Assembly (NCBI GenBank): GCA_029204225.1
Contig: CM055115.1
Location: 7,365,966-7,422,396 of the forward strand
Direction of reading: 5' to 3'
Source: Diphasiastrum complanatum
Lineage: Eukaryota; Streptophyta; Lycopodiopsida; Lycopodiales; Lycopodiaceae
Length of the DNA stretch: 56,431 bases
The translations under genes were made by a program, and so were the position numbers. The notes under the pieces are model-generated. The model was not told the DNA's origin. It did not search any database and saw only the letters and a program-made list of their open reading frames with translations. This document shows positions 43,182 to 54,500 of the stretch, in pieces (the first letter of the stretch is position 1; every line of letters begins with the position of its first letter).

Positions 43182-45863
43182 TTAATGAGAAAAACCTGAA
43201 CTTGAAATACTTGAAGTATCTCCACAAGATTTGCATACAACCCTTGATCCTACATTGTCAACAATTTGCCAATTTGCCAACACTAGGATGCTAGATCTTA
43301 AACTTTGCTCAAAAGTAAACATATTGACCACTTCAATATCTTTCAAGATTTGAATGAATGCATGTACTTGATCATAAGAACCAGCAATGATAACTATTCC
43401 ATCTCCAAGATCCAAAGAATGCAAAACTATGGAACTAGTTTCATTGAATTTTGACAATTCCAACACATTGACATGAAAATGTTCATACATGAGATTAAAC
43501 AAATAAGGTAGAGCAAAAAGACACTTCCTTGCTGCTCCAAGTACCTTACTTGAACCTTCAAGAACCTGTAAAAATAGATCCAAAATGCTTTGCCCATGTG
43601 GCTTCCCTTTGATGCTTTTGACTAGCTTCCAATTGCTACTTGCCTCTTGGTGTTGATGAAGCAATTCAAGATCAGCATCTTGATCTTCCAATAAAACATC
43701 AAGGACTTTGCATTTATAAACATCTTCAGATCTGAACCTCTGAAGATACTCCCTCTCAAACACATGATTGACATCCCACAAGATCTCATCATTGCTTGAT
43801 TTCAACCTTTCACTATAGTTAGTGAAAACAATGTCACCATCATAAACCAAAAGATAGATTTCTACAATTCTATCCAACATGAAGTAGAGTAGATGAAGTA
43901 GAGTATCAAACCTAATCAAACCAGCCCATTTGAGCCCAAACAAAACCTCAATGAGCTCACCAATGAGATCTTCCTTGCCTTGAAGAAATTGCCACTTGAG
44001 TTGCTCCATGTAGTCTTCTTCATCCAACCTTTTGCCATCTTGATCATGCACGAACACTCCACCACAATCGTAGCATTCTTTGAGTTGATGAAGAGATTTA
44101 AGATCCATGCCTTGGATCTTCTCAAGAGTCACTCTTTCTTTGCCCTTTCCTTCACAAGACTCCCTCTTAATGATCACAGCACAAAAGTTAGAAATCTCCC
44201 TCTTGATAGTTGCATCATAAGAAATGGAAGAATCTCGAACATTAGAAGCCATGAAAAGAACACATAGCACCTTCAACATAAGAATGATTGAAGTACTTTT
44301 TCTTTTCAAACCTGGACTTCTAATCAATGATATAGGTAATGATAATGAACCCTTACTATCATTCACAAAAGCATCATTCAAGGTACATCCTACTTTGAAC
44401 ACTTCACATTCATCTCTCTTTTTTGACTTGAGATCTTCCTCACCAAGTCTCATGATAGAACCTTTTGATCTACTTTCTTTATGAATACATGTGACACCAC
44501 TTGTTGCACAAATGACTTTCTTGGACTCATCACATAAAGATGCAAAATAACCTTTTTCTTCAAACATGCTCATAGCACCATCTTTTTCCAAATGAGTAAA
44601 TAAGTCATTAGCAACAACCATTTCCAAAGACAAGTTTTCATCACCTTTATTGATGAAGTTAGCTCTCTTCTTACCTTTTCCATTTTTGCACTTGCCATGT
44701 AGTTCCATTGAAGAGCCACCAAGACTTGAAAATCTATGAGTAGAAGAGTTCAAACATGATACTAATTTAGCACTTGATGACTCCATTTGACTAGTAGGTA
44801 GCACTAATCCATCTTCAAGATCCAATGGATCCAAAACATTGATCATAGATTCACCAAACGTTGCCAAGTTAGCACAACAATAACTATCTCCAAGAAGCTC
44901 ATTAGATCTCAACCTAGATCTAGCATAAGGAAGCTCTTTAGACTTTGCATAAGATATACCAATCTTATTGATGCTAGGAATTGACTTTTGAAAGTTGAGA
45001 GAACCACCAACATCCATTTCATTCCTCTTGTTAGACATAACAAATGCATCAAGCTTGTAAAGTCTACCTTGTCTATTGCCCCTAGCAATCAAGACATCTC
45101 CCTTGGTAATGAAGCAAACATCCCCAACAAACTTTGTCTTGTATCCTTTCTTTAACATTTGACCAAAACTTAGCAAATTCCTTGAAAGTGAAGGAATGTA
45201 AAGAACATCGTCAAGCCTTGCATTCCTATTAGCAGAAAGACAAATAAGAATTGAGCCAATACCTTTGATCATACACTCACCACCATTTGGCATGTGAACC
45301 ACTTTCTTGGTTCCAACATAAGAGATCAAAGAAGTAAAGAACTCCTTGTGACTAGTCATGTGTGAACTAGATCCACTATCTATCCACCATGAATCCTTGT
45401 CACTTCCACTTGACATTAGACTTGAAGAACACATCATGAGAGAATCACAAGAATTCAGATCCTCATTAGAAGTACAAAAGTTGTTTTGCTTGCTACCTTC
45501 ATTACTTTGCTTCTTATGACATTCATTTGCAAAATGACCTTTTATCTCACAATAAAAGCACTTGAACTTTGACTTATCTTTCTTTCTAAAAGAAGTAGAA
45601 GAGGAGGAGGAAGAGTGATCATCATGATCCGAGTTACCACCTTTGGACCATTTCCCTTTGCCTTTACTTTTGCCTTTGACTTTGCCTTTTGTGAAGAAAG
45701 CCTCTTCACCTCCACCTTGTAAGGATGCACCATCAAGCTTTGACTGCAACCTATGTTCTTCAGCCAATAAGATTTCTTGCAAGTCAACCACACTTGGCAA
45801 GACTCTTTGAATGGCAAAACTTTGCACAAGGTTAGCATGTTCATCTAGCAAACCATTCAACAT
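43182..45863 (-). CDS. Element III: gag end, protease and unknown region
   Basis: 893 open residues that continue the gag of 46315-45857 after a one-base frameshift. In order: MLNGLLDEHANLVQ, CCHC knuckle (CFYCEIKGHFANEC, with Glu where relatives have Gly), protease WWIDSGSSSHMT (about 45395-45360), pre-integrase text (LYIPSLSRNLLSFGQML, GRLYKLDAFVMSN), then at about 44935 the switch ELPYARSRLRSNELLGD into the unknown region. From there it parallels element I: LDPLDLEDGLVLPTSQ, CEVFKVGCTLNDAFVND, MDLKSLHQLKECYDCGGVF, LIRFDTLLHLLYFML, LGAARKCLFALPYL and VVCKSCGD. Length-keeping with many substitutions relative to element I argues for selection on the protein. Confidence 0.8.
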   Translation of the reverse strand: MLNGLLDEHANLVQSFAIQRVLPSVVDLQEILLAEEHRLQSKLDGASLQGGGEEAFFTKGKVKGKSKGKGKWSKGGNSDHDDHSSSSSSTSFRKKDKSKFKCFYCEIKGHFANECHKKQSNEGSKQNNFCTSNEDLNSCDSLMMCSSSLMSSGSDKDSWWIDSGSSSHMTSHKEFFTSLISYVGTKKVVHMPNGGECMIKGIGSILICLSANRNARLDDVLYIPSLSRNLLSFGQMLKKGYKTKFVGDVCFITKGDVLIARGNRQGRLYKLDAFVMSNKRNEMDVGGSLNFQKSIPSINKIGISYAKSKELPYARSRLRSNELLGDSYCCANLATFGESMINVLDPLDLEDGLVLPTSQMESSSAKLVSCLNSSTHRFSSLGGSSMELHGKCKNGKGKKRANFINKGDENLSLEMVVANDLFTHLEKDGAMSMFEEKGYFASLCDESKKVICATSGVTCIHKESRSKGSIMRLGEEDLKSKKRDECEVFKVGCTLNDAFVNDSKGSLSLPISLIRSPGLKRKSTSIILMLKVLCVLFMASNVRDSSISYDATIKREISNFCAVIIKRESCEGKGKERVTLEKIQGMDLKSLHQLKECYDCGGVFVHDQDGKRLDEEDYMEQLKWQFLQGKEDLIGELIEVLFGLKWAGLIRFDTLLHLLYFMLDRIVEIYLLVYDGDIVFTNYSERLKSSNDEILWDVNHVFEREYLQRFRSEDVYKCKVLDVLLEDQDADLELLHQHQEASSNWKLVKSIKGKPHGQSILDLFLQVLEGSSKVLGAARKCLFALPYLFNLMYEHFHVNVLELSKFNETSSIVLHSLDLGDGIVIIAGSYDQVHAFIQILKDIEVVNMFTFEQSLRSSILVLANWQIVDNVGSRVVCKSCGDTSSISSSGFSH

Positions 45864-46315
45864 ACCTGCACTATTTCACCATCTTTTATGCTTTCATCAA
45901 TGCATGCTAGATCATCACTCAAGGACTTAACCCTCAAGACAAATGCATGAGCACTTTCTCCCTCTATTTTTCTACTAGAAAATATTTGCCTCCTTAGGGT
46001 CAATACCCTAGATGTGGACTTTGATTCAAAGAGCTTCTTCAAGGCATTCCATGCCTCACTTGCACTTTGACTTTTACCAACTTCCTTGAGAAGTTCATTG
46101 GTAACATTCATTTTAATGATATGAAGAGCCCTTTTAGCCTTCTTATCAAACCTTTGTTGCTCTTGAACTATGGGTGGTCTCTCTTTAATTCCTGCAACTA
46201 TGTCCATGAGTTCATTCAACTCAAGTAAGGACTCCATCCTCACTTTCCAAGTAGAGTAGTTTGATGAACTCAACCTATCATTAGTTTCTAACATGATCCC
46301 ACCATTGGAAGCCAT
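45857..46315 (-). CDS. Element III: gag N-terminus, frameshifted
   Basis: 152 residues from ATG 46315, the UBN2-type gag start (NYSTWKVRMESLLELNELMD, MNVTNELLKEVGKSQSASEA, STSRVLTLRRQIFS). Compared with element I one base is missing at about 45863, which ends this frame early (GEIVQVC) and puts the rest of gag in the next frame. Confidence 0.85.
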   Translation of the reverse strand: MASNGGIMLETNDRLSSSNYSTWKVRMESLLELNELMDIVAGIKERPPIVQEQQRFDKKAKRALHIIKMNVTNELLKEVGKSQSASEAWNALKKLFESKSTSRVLTLRRQIFSSRKIEGESAHAFVLRVKSLSDDLACIDESIKDGEIVQVC

Positions 46316-47461
46316 GAATATAATGATTCTTCATCTTTTAGGCTCTGTCCTCATGCACGTAGCACTCACTTTTATCTCAACAAATGATGGATAAGGAGAT
46401 CTCAGAAGATCTAGGACCCTAAAACACTTCTATCTTGAACCTGGATGGTTTCCAAGCATAGAAAGGAAGATTGAAAACACATGCAACACTTTGCACACAC
46501 TAAGAATGGATTAAAAACTCAAACCAACTGAACACACTCTTGCTTAAGCTCTCAAACTTTTCAGCAAGTGACCAAATCAAGTTATGGTGTGAAGAGTTAC
46601 TTGCATTCTTAGAAAATACAAAAGACTAGGCTGCCAAGAATACCTACAATTGAACAAACTTGATCAACATATGATCAACACACTAATATATTGATTCAAC
46701 CTGTAAAACCACATGTAAACCACACTTCTAAAAGTTTATAAACTCCAGCAAGTGATGAATACAAGCTTTAGAGGTGAATGAAAGAGCACACTTAGTGAAT
46801 CACAAGACTAGCTTCACTAGCTTGCCATATCTTGGTGTTTAGATGTAGATCTAAGATCACTTCACATGAGAATGTTACTCAACCTGTTAAGAACCTGAAA
46901 ACACATTTGCATAATGGTTAGAACCTTCCAGCAAATGCTCCAATCAAATTACATTAGGAGAGCTACTTACATGCTCAACAAAGTACACCAAAATTTTTGC
47001 AAAAGATTGTTGACAATCTGTTCACCCAAAAGGGGATCTTTCATCCAAGTGGGAGCTTTGCTCAGCCTTTTGGAGAAATACAAAATCACTCAAAGATTAT
47101 TTTTCATCCACTTAAGGAGAAGGTTCATCCACTTAAGGAGAGTGTTCATCCACAAAGGAGAGTGTTCATCCACAGAAGTGGAGATTGTCAACAATACATT
47201 GAACAGAACATTGTTAGTATTGAATATGCACAAGCCTCACAATCAACAAATGATTAGGTGTTATGATCCAATCCAAAATAGCTTCTTCTCAGCCTCTGAT
47301 CTTCAATAGACCTGAAATATGCTTTTGATCCACAAGTTCAACTCACAAAACAAAGGTTAGTAAGATTTGATCAACAATGCAATGCATAATCATGCTAGAA
47401 CTTGATCAAACATCCAAATATCACCATAAATGGAAACCTTACTAGAAATAGCAGCCAACTA
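46316..47461 (-). other. 5' leader of element III with tandem repeats
   Basis: Aligns with the element I leader. The short repeat CATCCACTTAAGGAGA/CATCCACAAAGGAGA is present in about four units at 47105-47172, against two or three in element I. No gene. Confidence 0.65.
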
Positions 47462-47473
47462 GCTCTGATACCA
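47462..47473 (-). other. Primer binding site of element III
   Basis: On the minus strand TGGTATCAGAGC directly follows the 5' LTR. Confidence 0.92.
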
Positions 47474-48128
47474 TGTGAAAAAAGTGGATCTTGAATGGAT
47501 CCAAACTCCCAAAATACTTGGCTAAGATCTTTGCACAACAAGCTACAAAAGCTAGAAATGGCAAAGCATCCTAATGCTACACTTGATACACATGAACTTG
47601 ACAAAGCATTCAAGAGACAAAAGAAACTAATAAAAGGTACTGATGGAAGCCAAAAATAGCAACAAACAGGGCTCCCAACAGCAGCCTACCACTTTTGGAA
47701 ACCTCTTTAGATCATACACAAAAGCTCGAAGACAATACACAAAGCAATGCTCTCAATGGAGGAAGAAACTGTGACAATGATCTATTGATCTCTCTCAACA
47801 ATACAATAAGTTTCTCCAACCTGTTCTCCATGAATTTTAGCCTAGTATAGGTGAGAGAGATGACTCTCTCTCCTCTCTCTAGAACTTAGGACCCAAATTT
47901 AGGGCACCAGTAGCCTAAAATAGTCAATTTTGGCCTATATGTCCAAATAACATGATTTTGGTGTCATTTCAAAGATCCTGAAGTTTGAGACTTCTTTAAC
48001 ATGAAATATATACTAAAATAAAAATATCTAGTCCTCTTTCACAAGTGTGAAATGTTAGATCCAAAACTATTTACAAAAATTGCCAATTTAGGCCTCAAAC
48101 TAGCTAGGAAATGTTGACAATTTTCACA
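47474..48128 (-). repeat. 5' LTR of element III
   Basis: 655 bp, about 30 differences from 42061-42715. The palindrome reads TTTCACAAGTGTGAAA at 48037-48052. Followed by target duplication GTTGT. Confidence 0.92.
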
Positions 48129-48133
48129 GTTGT

Positions 48134-49345
48134 TGCACGGTAGCATAAATAGCATACTATCATGTAGGGACAACTCTCATGATCATTACTATAGTTCCAT
48201 TGCTCGGTACCTTTGTAAGGTTCTGGTTCCATCAGATTAGCAAGAGGAGCTGGTTGCTCCGGGTGGGGCAAGTAAAGCTAATCGTTTCAGATATCCAAGA
48301 GCAGATTGACGAGGTCTAGCTGTCGGATTTGCTCCATAAAGTGGTTCTCGATATTCCATCTAGGCATACCATTGCTGAATAATTTGAGGATTAAAGCTGA
48401 AAAAAGGCAGTCTCATGATCAGGCGAATTACATAAATAGCATATACTGATTTCTATTCATTTTTTTATTTGAGGACACTCATTCACAATATGATTTCCCA
48501 TACAAATGGAACACCAAACATTTTCCATGGTAGGAAAAGTCTTAGCAAACTTCTTAGGTTTAGGAAGATTGGCACTTAACCTCATCGATTTGGCTCCTTC
48601 ACATAAGTTTCTATTCTTCCTCTTGGGTTCCGAGTTTCTCAAACTCATTGAGCATCATCTCTGCAGTAGCATGGACATTTGTTGATGCAATTTGTCATGG
48701 TGGTCTGTCTGTTGTACAAGACAACATACTGATATTTGGCTCATCGTCTGAATGTTTATCCTCCTCCCGTATTGCATCATCCATAGTGTCTTGCAAAGTC
48801 GCATACTCATTGTAGCATTTCAGCTCACGTCTGATCCTTTTCAGAAGGCCTGCTAGGAACCACATAATCATGGTGTCTTCAATAATTAATTCAAGTACGC
48901 ACTCAGATCTGAGGCGTTTTACTCATTCGATATAATCTCAAACCATTTTTCTCTTTCCCATTTTAATTTTACTTAAGAGTAAAAAAGGGTCTTCCATAGA
49001 CTCCCGAGGTTTGAACCGTGTGATGAGGGCTCATTTGACAGTCTCCCAATCTGTACGCTCAGTTTCATCTTGATTGTAGTACCAATCTTGTGCTGCACCC
49101 GTTAAAGCCATAGGAAAAAGCTTAAGTTTATCCTGGAGGAAAACTTCGCCATAGACTTCACAAGATTCAGAATAGATATGAAGAAATCTAATTGGATCAG
49201 TTAATCCATTGTATTTGGGTAGATCCAAACGTGGTGCTCTCCTAGCAATGATTGGATTGACTTCTTGAGGAGCACCTCCAAGGGCAGCCATTTTTATAGA
49301 TTGATTCAAGCAGACCATGAGATTGGATCTAGATTTTTCAATCAT
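48134..49345 (-). pseudogene. Gypsy gag N-terminal region
   Basis: On the minus strand from 49345: PKYNGLTDPIRFLHIYSESC, then LFPMALTGAAQDWYYNQDET, the capsid core of gypsy gag, ending at a frame break near 49031. Further down the text is degenerate, with an extra CCHC-like knuckle near 48520-48480 (CSICMGNHIVNEC). Confidence 0.75.
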
Positions 49346-50493
49346 GAACTATCTTAGATCATATCTGCTAGGTCTCTTTCACTTGACCAAAAATCAGATT
49401 CCTAAACTGTGAAAAAGATTATAAGATCAACCGATCGATACTTCTCAAAAATGAAGAATTCTCCGAATCAGAATCAAACTGGACTAAATTTGACCCAAAA
49501 TTTGGTAGGGACTTGATTTGAAAAATTAGAACCCAAAAATGGTATTGGCGAAGGTTTCCTAGGCGAAAGTTGACTCGACAAAGGTTCAACAATGCTATTT
49601 TTGATAAAAACTCTCTGATCAGATTTTTCTGACAAATTCCATGAAAATAACCTTCACCGAACTCTCAGATTGAAAATCTAACTCAGATAAAGCTAGGGTA
49701 GAACTGGCGAAGGTTCCTGACACATAAAAGCACAATTTCTGTAGTTTCGCGAGGGTAAAAATAGAGATTTTTCATGATTTGGATAGAATGAATGTTTGCC
49801 GAACTTAAAAATAATAAATTATTATAAATAGAATAATCTGGTAACTCGGCGAAGGTTCTGGTGAAGAATTAAGAGTAATACTGGTATTTTTGCAAAAAAG
49901 AGAGATTTTTGACAAAAATATGACAATATGATAACTGATCCTCTAAGATACCTTCTATTTTTGATATTATTCTTCACCGACCTAGTAGTAGATAGATCTG
50001 AATCACACCTATGCATAGTGAATCGGACGAAGGTTATTTTTATGGTTTTGGTGATTTTTTTTTTCTGTTTTTTTATGGTTTTTCTAATGTTTTTGAAAAT
50101 CTGCTGAAAGGATTGTTTGCCCTTCAAACTGAAAGTCCTATGATCAAAACCGAAGGTGTCTGCAACTCGGCGAACATTTCCTGAAAGAGGGTAAAAAGTT
50201 ATCAGTTCTGATGATGATTTTTGTCTCCTTTGACCAAAATCTGACAGATTTGACCAATTTTTGTTGTTGTTTTTGATATCTCAGATCCAAGTGGATCTTA
50301 AGATTGGTGATTTGAATAGCTTTTTCTGTTCAATAATCAGATAAGATTTCAAACAAGCAAATCCACTCAAATCAGGCAAAATCACTCCCAAACTAATCCT
50401 AAATGCAGATTTAACACTATTCATGCCAAGACAAGATGCCTAATGCAAGCTAACCATCCAACAAACATGCTGCAAACTGAAAATTGGCGTAGC
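49346..50493 (-). other. Gypsy leader with a recurring GGCGAAGGTT motif
   Basis: There is no gene. A GGCGAAGGTT-like motif occurs about eight times in either orientation (49547, 49562, 49651 reverse, 49705, 49847, 49974 reverse, 50024, 50168), spaced irregularly through about 640 bp. It might be a decayed minisatellite or a functional leader motif. Confidence 0.55.
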
Positions 50494-50511
50494 TCCCTGG
50501 CAAAGGTGCCA
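50494..50511 (-). other. tRNA-Asp-type primer binding site of the gypsy element
   Basis: On the minus strand TGGCACCTTTGCCAGGGA matches the known plant Athila/Tat site TGGCGCCGTTGCCGGGGA at 15 of 18 positions. Two of the three differences are G to A changes, one of them at a CpG. Confidence 0.75.
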
Positions 50512-50515
50512 AAAT

Positions 50516-51500
50516 TGTAGTGGGTTTCTTTCCTATCCTACCTCAACCCAAGATCCAAGCAATCTAGCATCAAAGAGTAGAAGTAGGTCGTCACGCGGAG
50601 GTTCGTTCCCATGAAAGCGATAGCATATCTTAGAATTCAGCGTGAATGGATTCAGATCTACATCTAACACTAACATTCATTAACACTACCAGTTAACACT
50701 ACAACCATTAACACTACTTCCTCAATGATAATAGCTTACTCTTTCTCTCTCTCCCTTTCTCTCTCACAAAAAGTATAAGAACATGCAAACCCAATAACAA
50801 TCAGATCCAACAATTAACAAATACAAAGAAAAGCATGAGAGATGGAGAAAAAGTTATAAAGAGCAAGGACATTCATAAATCCATTTCACAAGACAACCAA
50901 TCTGCTTTATTGAAACGAAGATATGTACATGTGTGGAAAACTCGAGTTGGTCCCTTTTTATAGTAGAGAGGAGGACCATGGCTTCAAAATCTTGTTGGTC
51001 CAATTCTGCAACCCTAACTATTGAAATTTAAAAAAGAGTGGAAACCATCCGAAATTGGTTTATTCACTAACTTGACATAAGGCCTGCGACATTAAAAGTC
51101 CCGCACAAAGGCCTAAAGTCCTTTTATTCAAACTTTCAAATTATCAAATAACTATGTGATCATCGGGTTGGACTTATACACGTAGGGTGCCAAATTCCTC
51201 TCATTTATTGACTAGGGTTAGGATTGCCTTTATTTATTGGCAATTTTTTCTAGAGGTTGCCCATCCTCATGGTGGATAAGGTCAATAGGGTGATCAATCC
51301 CTTGGCCTAGTCCCGATATAAATTGTTTTTTGCAATCATTGTAAGCAAAATTTGGTCATGTGGTTTCTGCAGTGTTTGAGAGTTTGCAGATCCACGTAAG
51401 ACATTTTAATTCTGCATTCTATTTCTCCATCTGATCTTTTGTCCCAGAGCAAAAGACATTAAGACCAACCAAACATGATATCATAAAATGAGTTATGAAT
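50516..51500 (-). repeat. 5' LTR of the gypsy element, right end not defined
   Basis: The LTR should begin at TGTAGTGGGTTTC (50516, plus strand reading), next to the PBS. CTATAAAAAGGG on the minus strand (about 50954-50965) is a good TATA box. No second LTR is available to set the outer boundary, so the right limit given here is arbitrary. A short CT-rich tract lies at 50739-50766. Confidence 0.5.
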
Positions 51501-54500
51501 GACACCAAACAACCGTAACAAAATGTGAGCATAAAACTGCTTCACATGGATAGTTTCAAAAATCCTACTGCGATAAAGCAAATGTAAAAAGTTCTTCCCC
51601 CTGTCTTTGTAGGTGCTGAGCTGAAATTGACCGGTTGAATTTCTAATTACCTCTCTTTTAATTGTCTCTTCCGAGTCCTGCAAGCAAGGGCCTATAAAAA
51701 CTATATATTTTTGCCAATAAATCGCTCTTTGAGCTACTGCCATGGGCTTCTTTACCCCTGTTAGCTATAAATTTTCTTCTTTTGTCCATGTCTTGCCCTG
51801 ATATAACTGAAGTAGGATTGTTGAGATTAAAAGAGCCACTCCTTTTACTGGTATTTAGGAAGAATTTGTCTTGGAGAGTGGAGAAGCTTGGTCTTTTGAG
51901 GAAATGCTCAATTTCTCTGATGTTGAAAACATCACCTTAGGAAGAAAGCATTGACTTGGTTTTGCAAAGAGGCGCCAGGAAAGAATCTAGACAAGTTATT
52001 CATCATAGAACATATTGCATGATCAAACCATATAACAGAGGAGTTACTTTTTAATTTGTCCCCGCATCAACAATGTCATTTAAAGAATTGTCCTTTCCAA
52101 TTCCAGATTTAGGCTTGGTGATGCATATGGTTAAAGCCGTTTCGAAATTTCCTTTGATCCTAGGCCAAGTTTGTTAAGAAGAACAATGAGAGGGTTCGAA
52201 TTTGTTCATTCAGATGATGGACTTTACTTTAGTCGATGAATCAAATAAAAGGTAAAGGTTTGATAATACCCCAACCAAAGGATAGTCGGACTTACATCCC
52301 AAGGATGCAGAGAGAGAGAGAGAGTTAAAAGCATACACATAGTTCCTCTTGGTTATGCAATACCCAACCCTTTGAAACCTTTATTAATAAGCCAACAAGG
52401 AAATATAAAGCTGAAAAATAAAATACAGTTTAGAACCCTAAAACAAAACTCATTTCAAGACATCCAGCTGGTACCTACCACCATCGCACAACACAAAACC
52501 ACGCAAGTTAGTATGTGAGAAAGACATGTGTCAAAGCTGAATGTCAGTTGTTATCCATGTCCAAAACAAGCTTTACTACTTAACAATGTGATTATCTTTA
52601 AAAATTAGTCATAGTCCAAGTCTTTACATTTCAATCGTATTTAAATCGATAGGTCATACCATTGTCTTACCATATCACGGTGAGTGCCATCCTGATCAGT
52701 TTATAGGTAATAGATCGTATCAATAAGCTAAATAACTGATGAATAGGGTTGATCAGTTGATCGTTTGCAGGATTTGATATAGCAAGTAGGATGAGCGAGG
52801 ACACACTCGTATAGGTATTAGGGCATATCCATACCATCCTAATCCTTATGACTATCAAAAAGTAGCAAGTCACACATTGGTGTCAAACCCCTGAGCATAT
52901 CCATGCTTTCCAAAAGTATTCAAGCTCGGTTCCTAGTTTTAGTTGAGGTTTTCTTGAGGTCAATACTTGTAGCTGACCGTACGTTAGCATAGTTGACTGT
53001 CATATCATTAGAGTTGGCTAAGTATAGTTATAAGTAGGTGTTAGGGCAGTTCTGTGCCATGCTAACCCTTTATAACTACTAGTACTCTTTCGCATATCCA
53101 TGCAATTAAAGAGTATTAAAGCCAAAACTATTGATGAGAAACCCAAATACCTTATTACGTAATATGTAATTTGTTACTCGACAACAATTGACCAATTTGT
53201 GTAAGGTTAATAACTTGCTATTGGTTTAGCAAGATGACTTGCTCCTAGTAGATATGTTATGTTGGAGCAGTATAATTGATGCTTTTCCATCGATGCTCTT
53301 AATTATCATTGGGGGCTTGACTCAACAATTCTTATGACAAAAAAGAATGGAAAAGACAAGAGTTTGTGTTATGACATAAAACGTCTAGTCTAACTACCAG
53401 CACTGGGTTGAAAAGTTCACAAAAGAAAAAATGAGGAGAATACATGGCAAAGTAAGGAACGATGAAAAACAAGAAATGTAAGGTGAACCAACAATTTTTT
53501 TAAATGGCTTCTATTTGTATTTCTTTTGGATGGACAATAGGGGTGCTACTAGATATGGTCGGGTGATTTATTGGCCTTGCTCAATTTGTGGGCCTTTCGC
53601 ATGTTTAGCTTCATGATTATGCTTGTGGCAACTGGATACGATCCACACAAAATGATTTGCACAATGAGATGTGCATGTGAATTGTGAGTAGATGAGACCA
53701 AATGAAGAATGTATATTGTCAAGAGACCTCCTAGGGGCACCATCTTTTCAACCTTGATGGATCTTGGAGGACAATGCTGTAGTGGCTCATTGCAGCATTA
53801 CAACATTGAATGAGGGTGTCATGGTGGTATTGGTGATTGGTCTATAGGAGTTGCATATGAGGGTAGGGTTGATGGAGGAATTTGGGAAGGTTTTGGTTTG
53901 GCAATGCTTGATGTGTTTTGTTAGTATGCTTGATGCTTTTTTATGTGCACCAAAGGTTGTTGGTACTCGGCTAATTACTACACCTAAGTTTATTGTAGTT
54001 GTGAAGGTGAAGGGATGAATGAGGGTGGAACAAAGAAGAAGGATTCATGCATATGATTTAACTCCATAATGAATTTTTTATTTACAAACAAATTTAATGA
54101 TGCCACACACCTACTATAAAATGAAGGGGAGGGCTACAAAAAAAATCACAAAAAATGGCCAAAATCCTTAACTTGGATATGTCCAATAAGGAAGACAAAA
54201 TAAATGATTATTTTTCTCTTCAAAAGCTATTTCGTAAATATTCAATACATCCATATGTGAATGAGGGGGGGAGTTGAAAATAAAAGAGAGAAGAAATAAA
54301 TCGGCATGCGAAGCACACGACATAAACTATAAATTGTCATTTACAAAATTTTTCAGTTCTATGAATTTTACACACAAGACAGCCAAAACTTCAAACAACC
54401 ATAACTTGAACTACAGTGGACCAAATTGGTTGTTGTAAAGCACAATACGAAGGGAGACCAAGTGATCAAGGTGCTTGCCATGTCACCTTGCCACCTCAGT

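Larger units (their letters stand above)
42061..48128 (-). mobile_element. Copia element III: non-autonomous, gag-protease plus unknown region
   Basis: 6068 bp, LTRs 42061-42715 and 47474-48128 (655 bp each, about 30 differences by eye, near 4.5%), target duplication GTTGT at 42056-42060 and 48129-48133, PBS and polypurine tract. It keeps gag, the protease and part of the pre-integrase domain and then switches to the same unknown region as element I. Integrase core, RT and RNase H are absent. It is older than I and keeps more copia sequence, so it looks closer to the founding structure. Confidence 0.93.
27020..50511 (-). mobile_element. Old Ty3/gypsy element (Athila/Tat-like), broken by three copia insertions
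   Basis: On the minus strand, from right to left: LTR start, tRNA-Asp-type PBS (50494-50511), leader, gag, zinc knuckles, protease, RT, RNase H, integrase. Elements I, II and III lie in RT (28186-33741 and 33872-39358) and gag (42061-48128). With them removed the coding text runs on in frame at each junction. The integrase ends at about 27020, so its C-terminal half and the 3' LTR are lost. There is no chromodomain; the Asp PBS and RT-RNase H-integrase order suggest the non-chromovirus Athila/Tat branch. Many stops and frameshifts show long inactivity. Confidence 0.8.

Noticed and set aside
50739-50766. CT-rich run as a functional polypyrimidine or promoter element
   Set aside because: It is a simple repeat inside the gypsy LTR with no supporting context.
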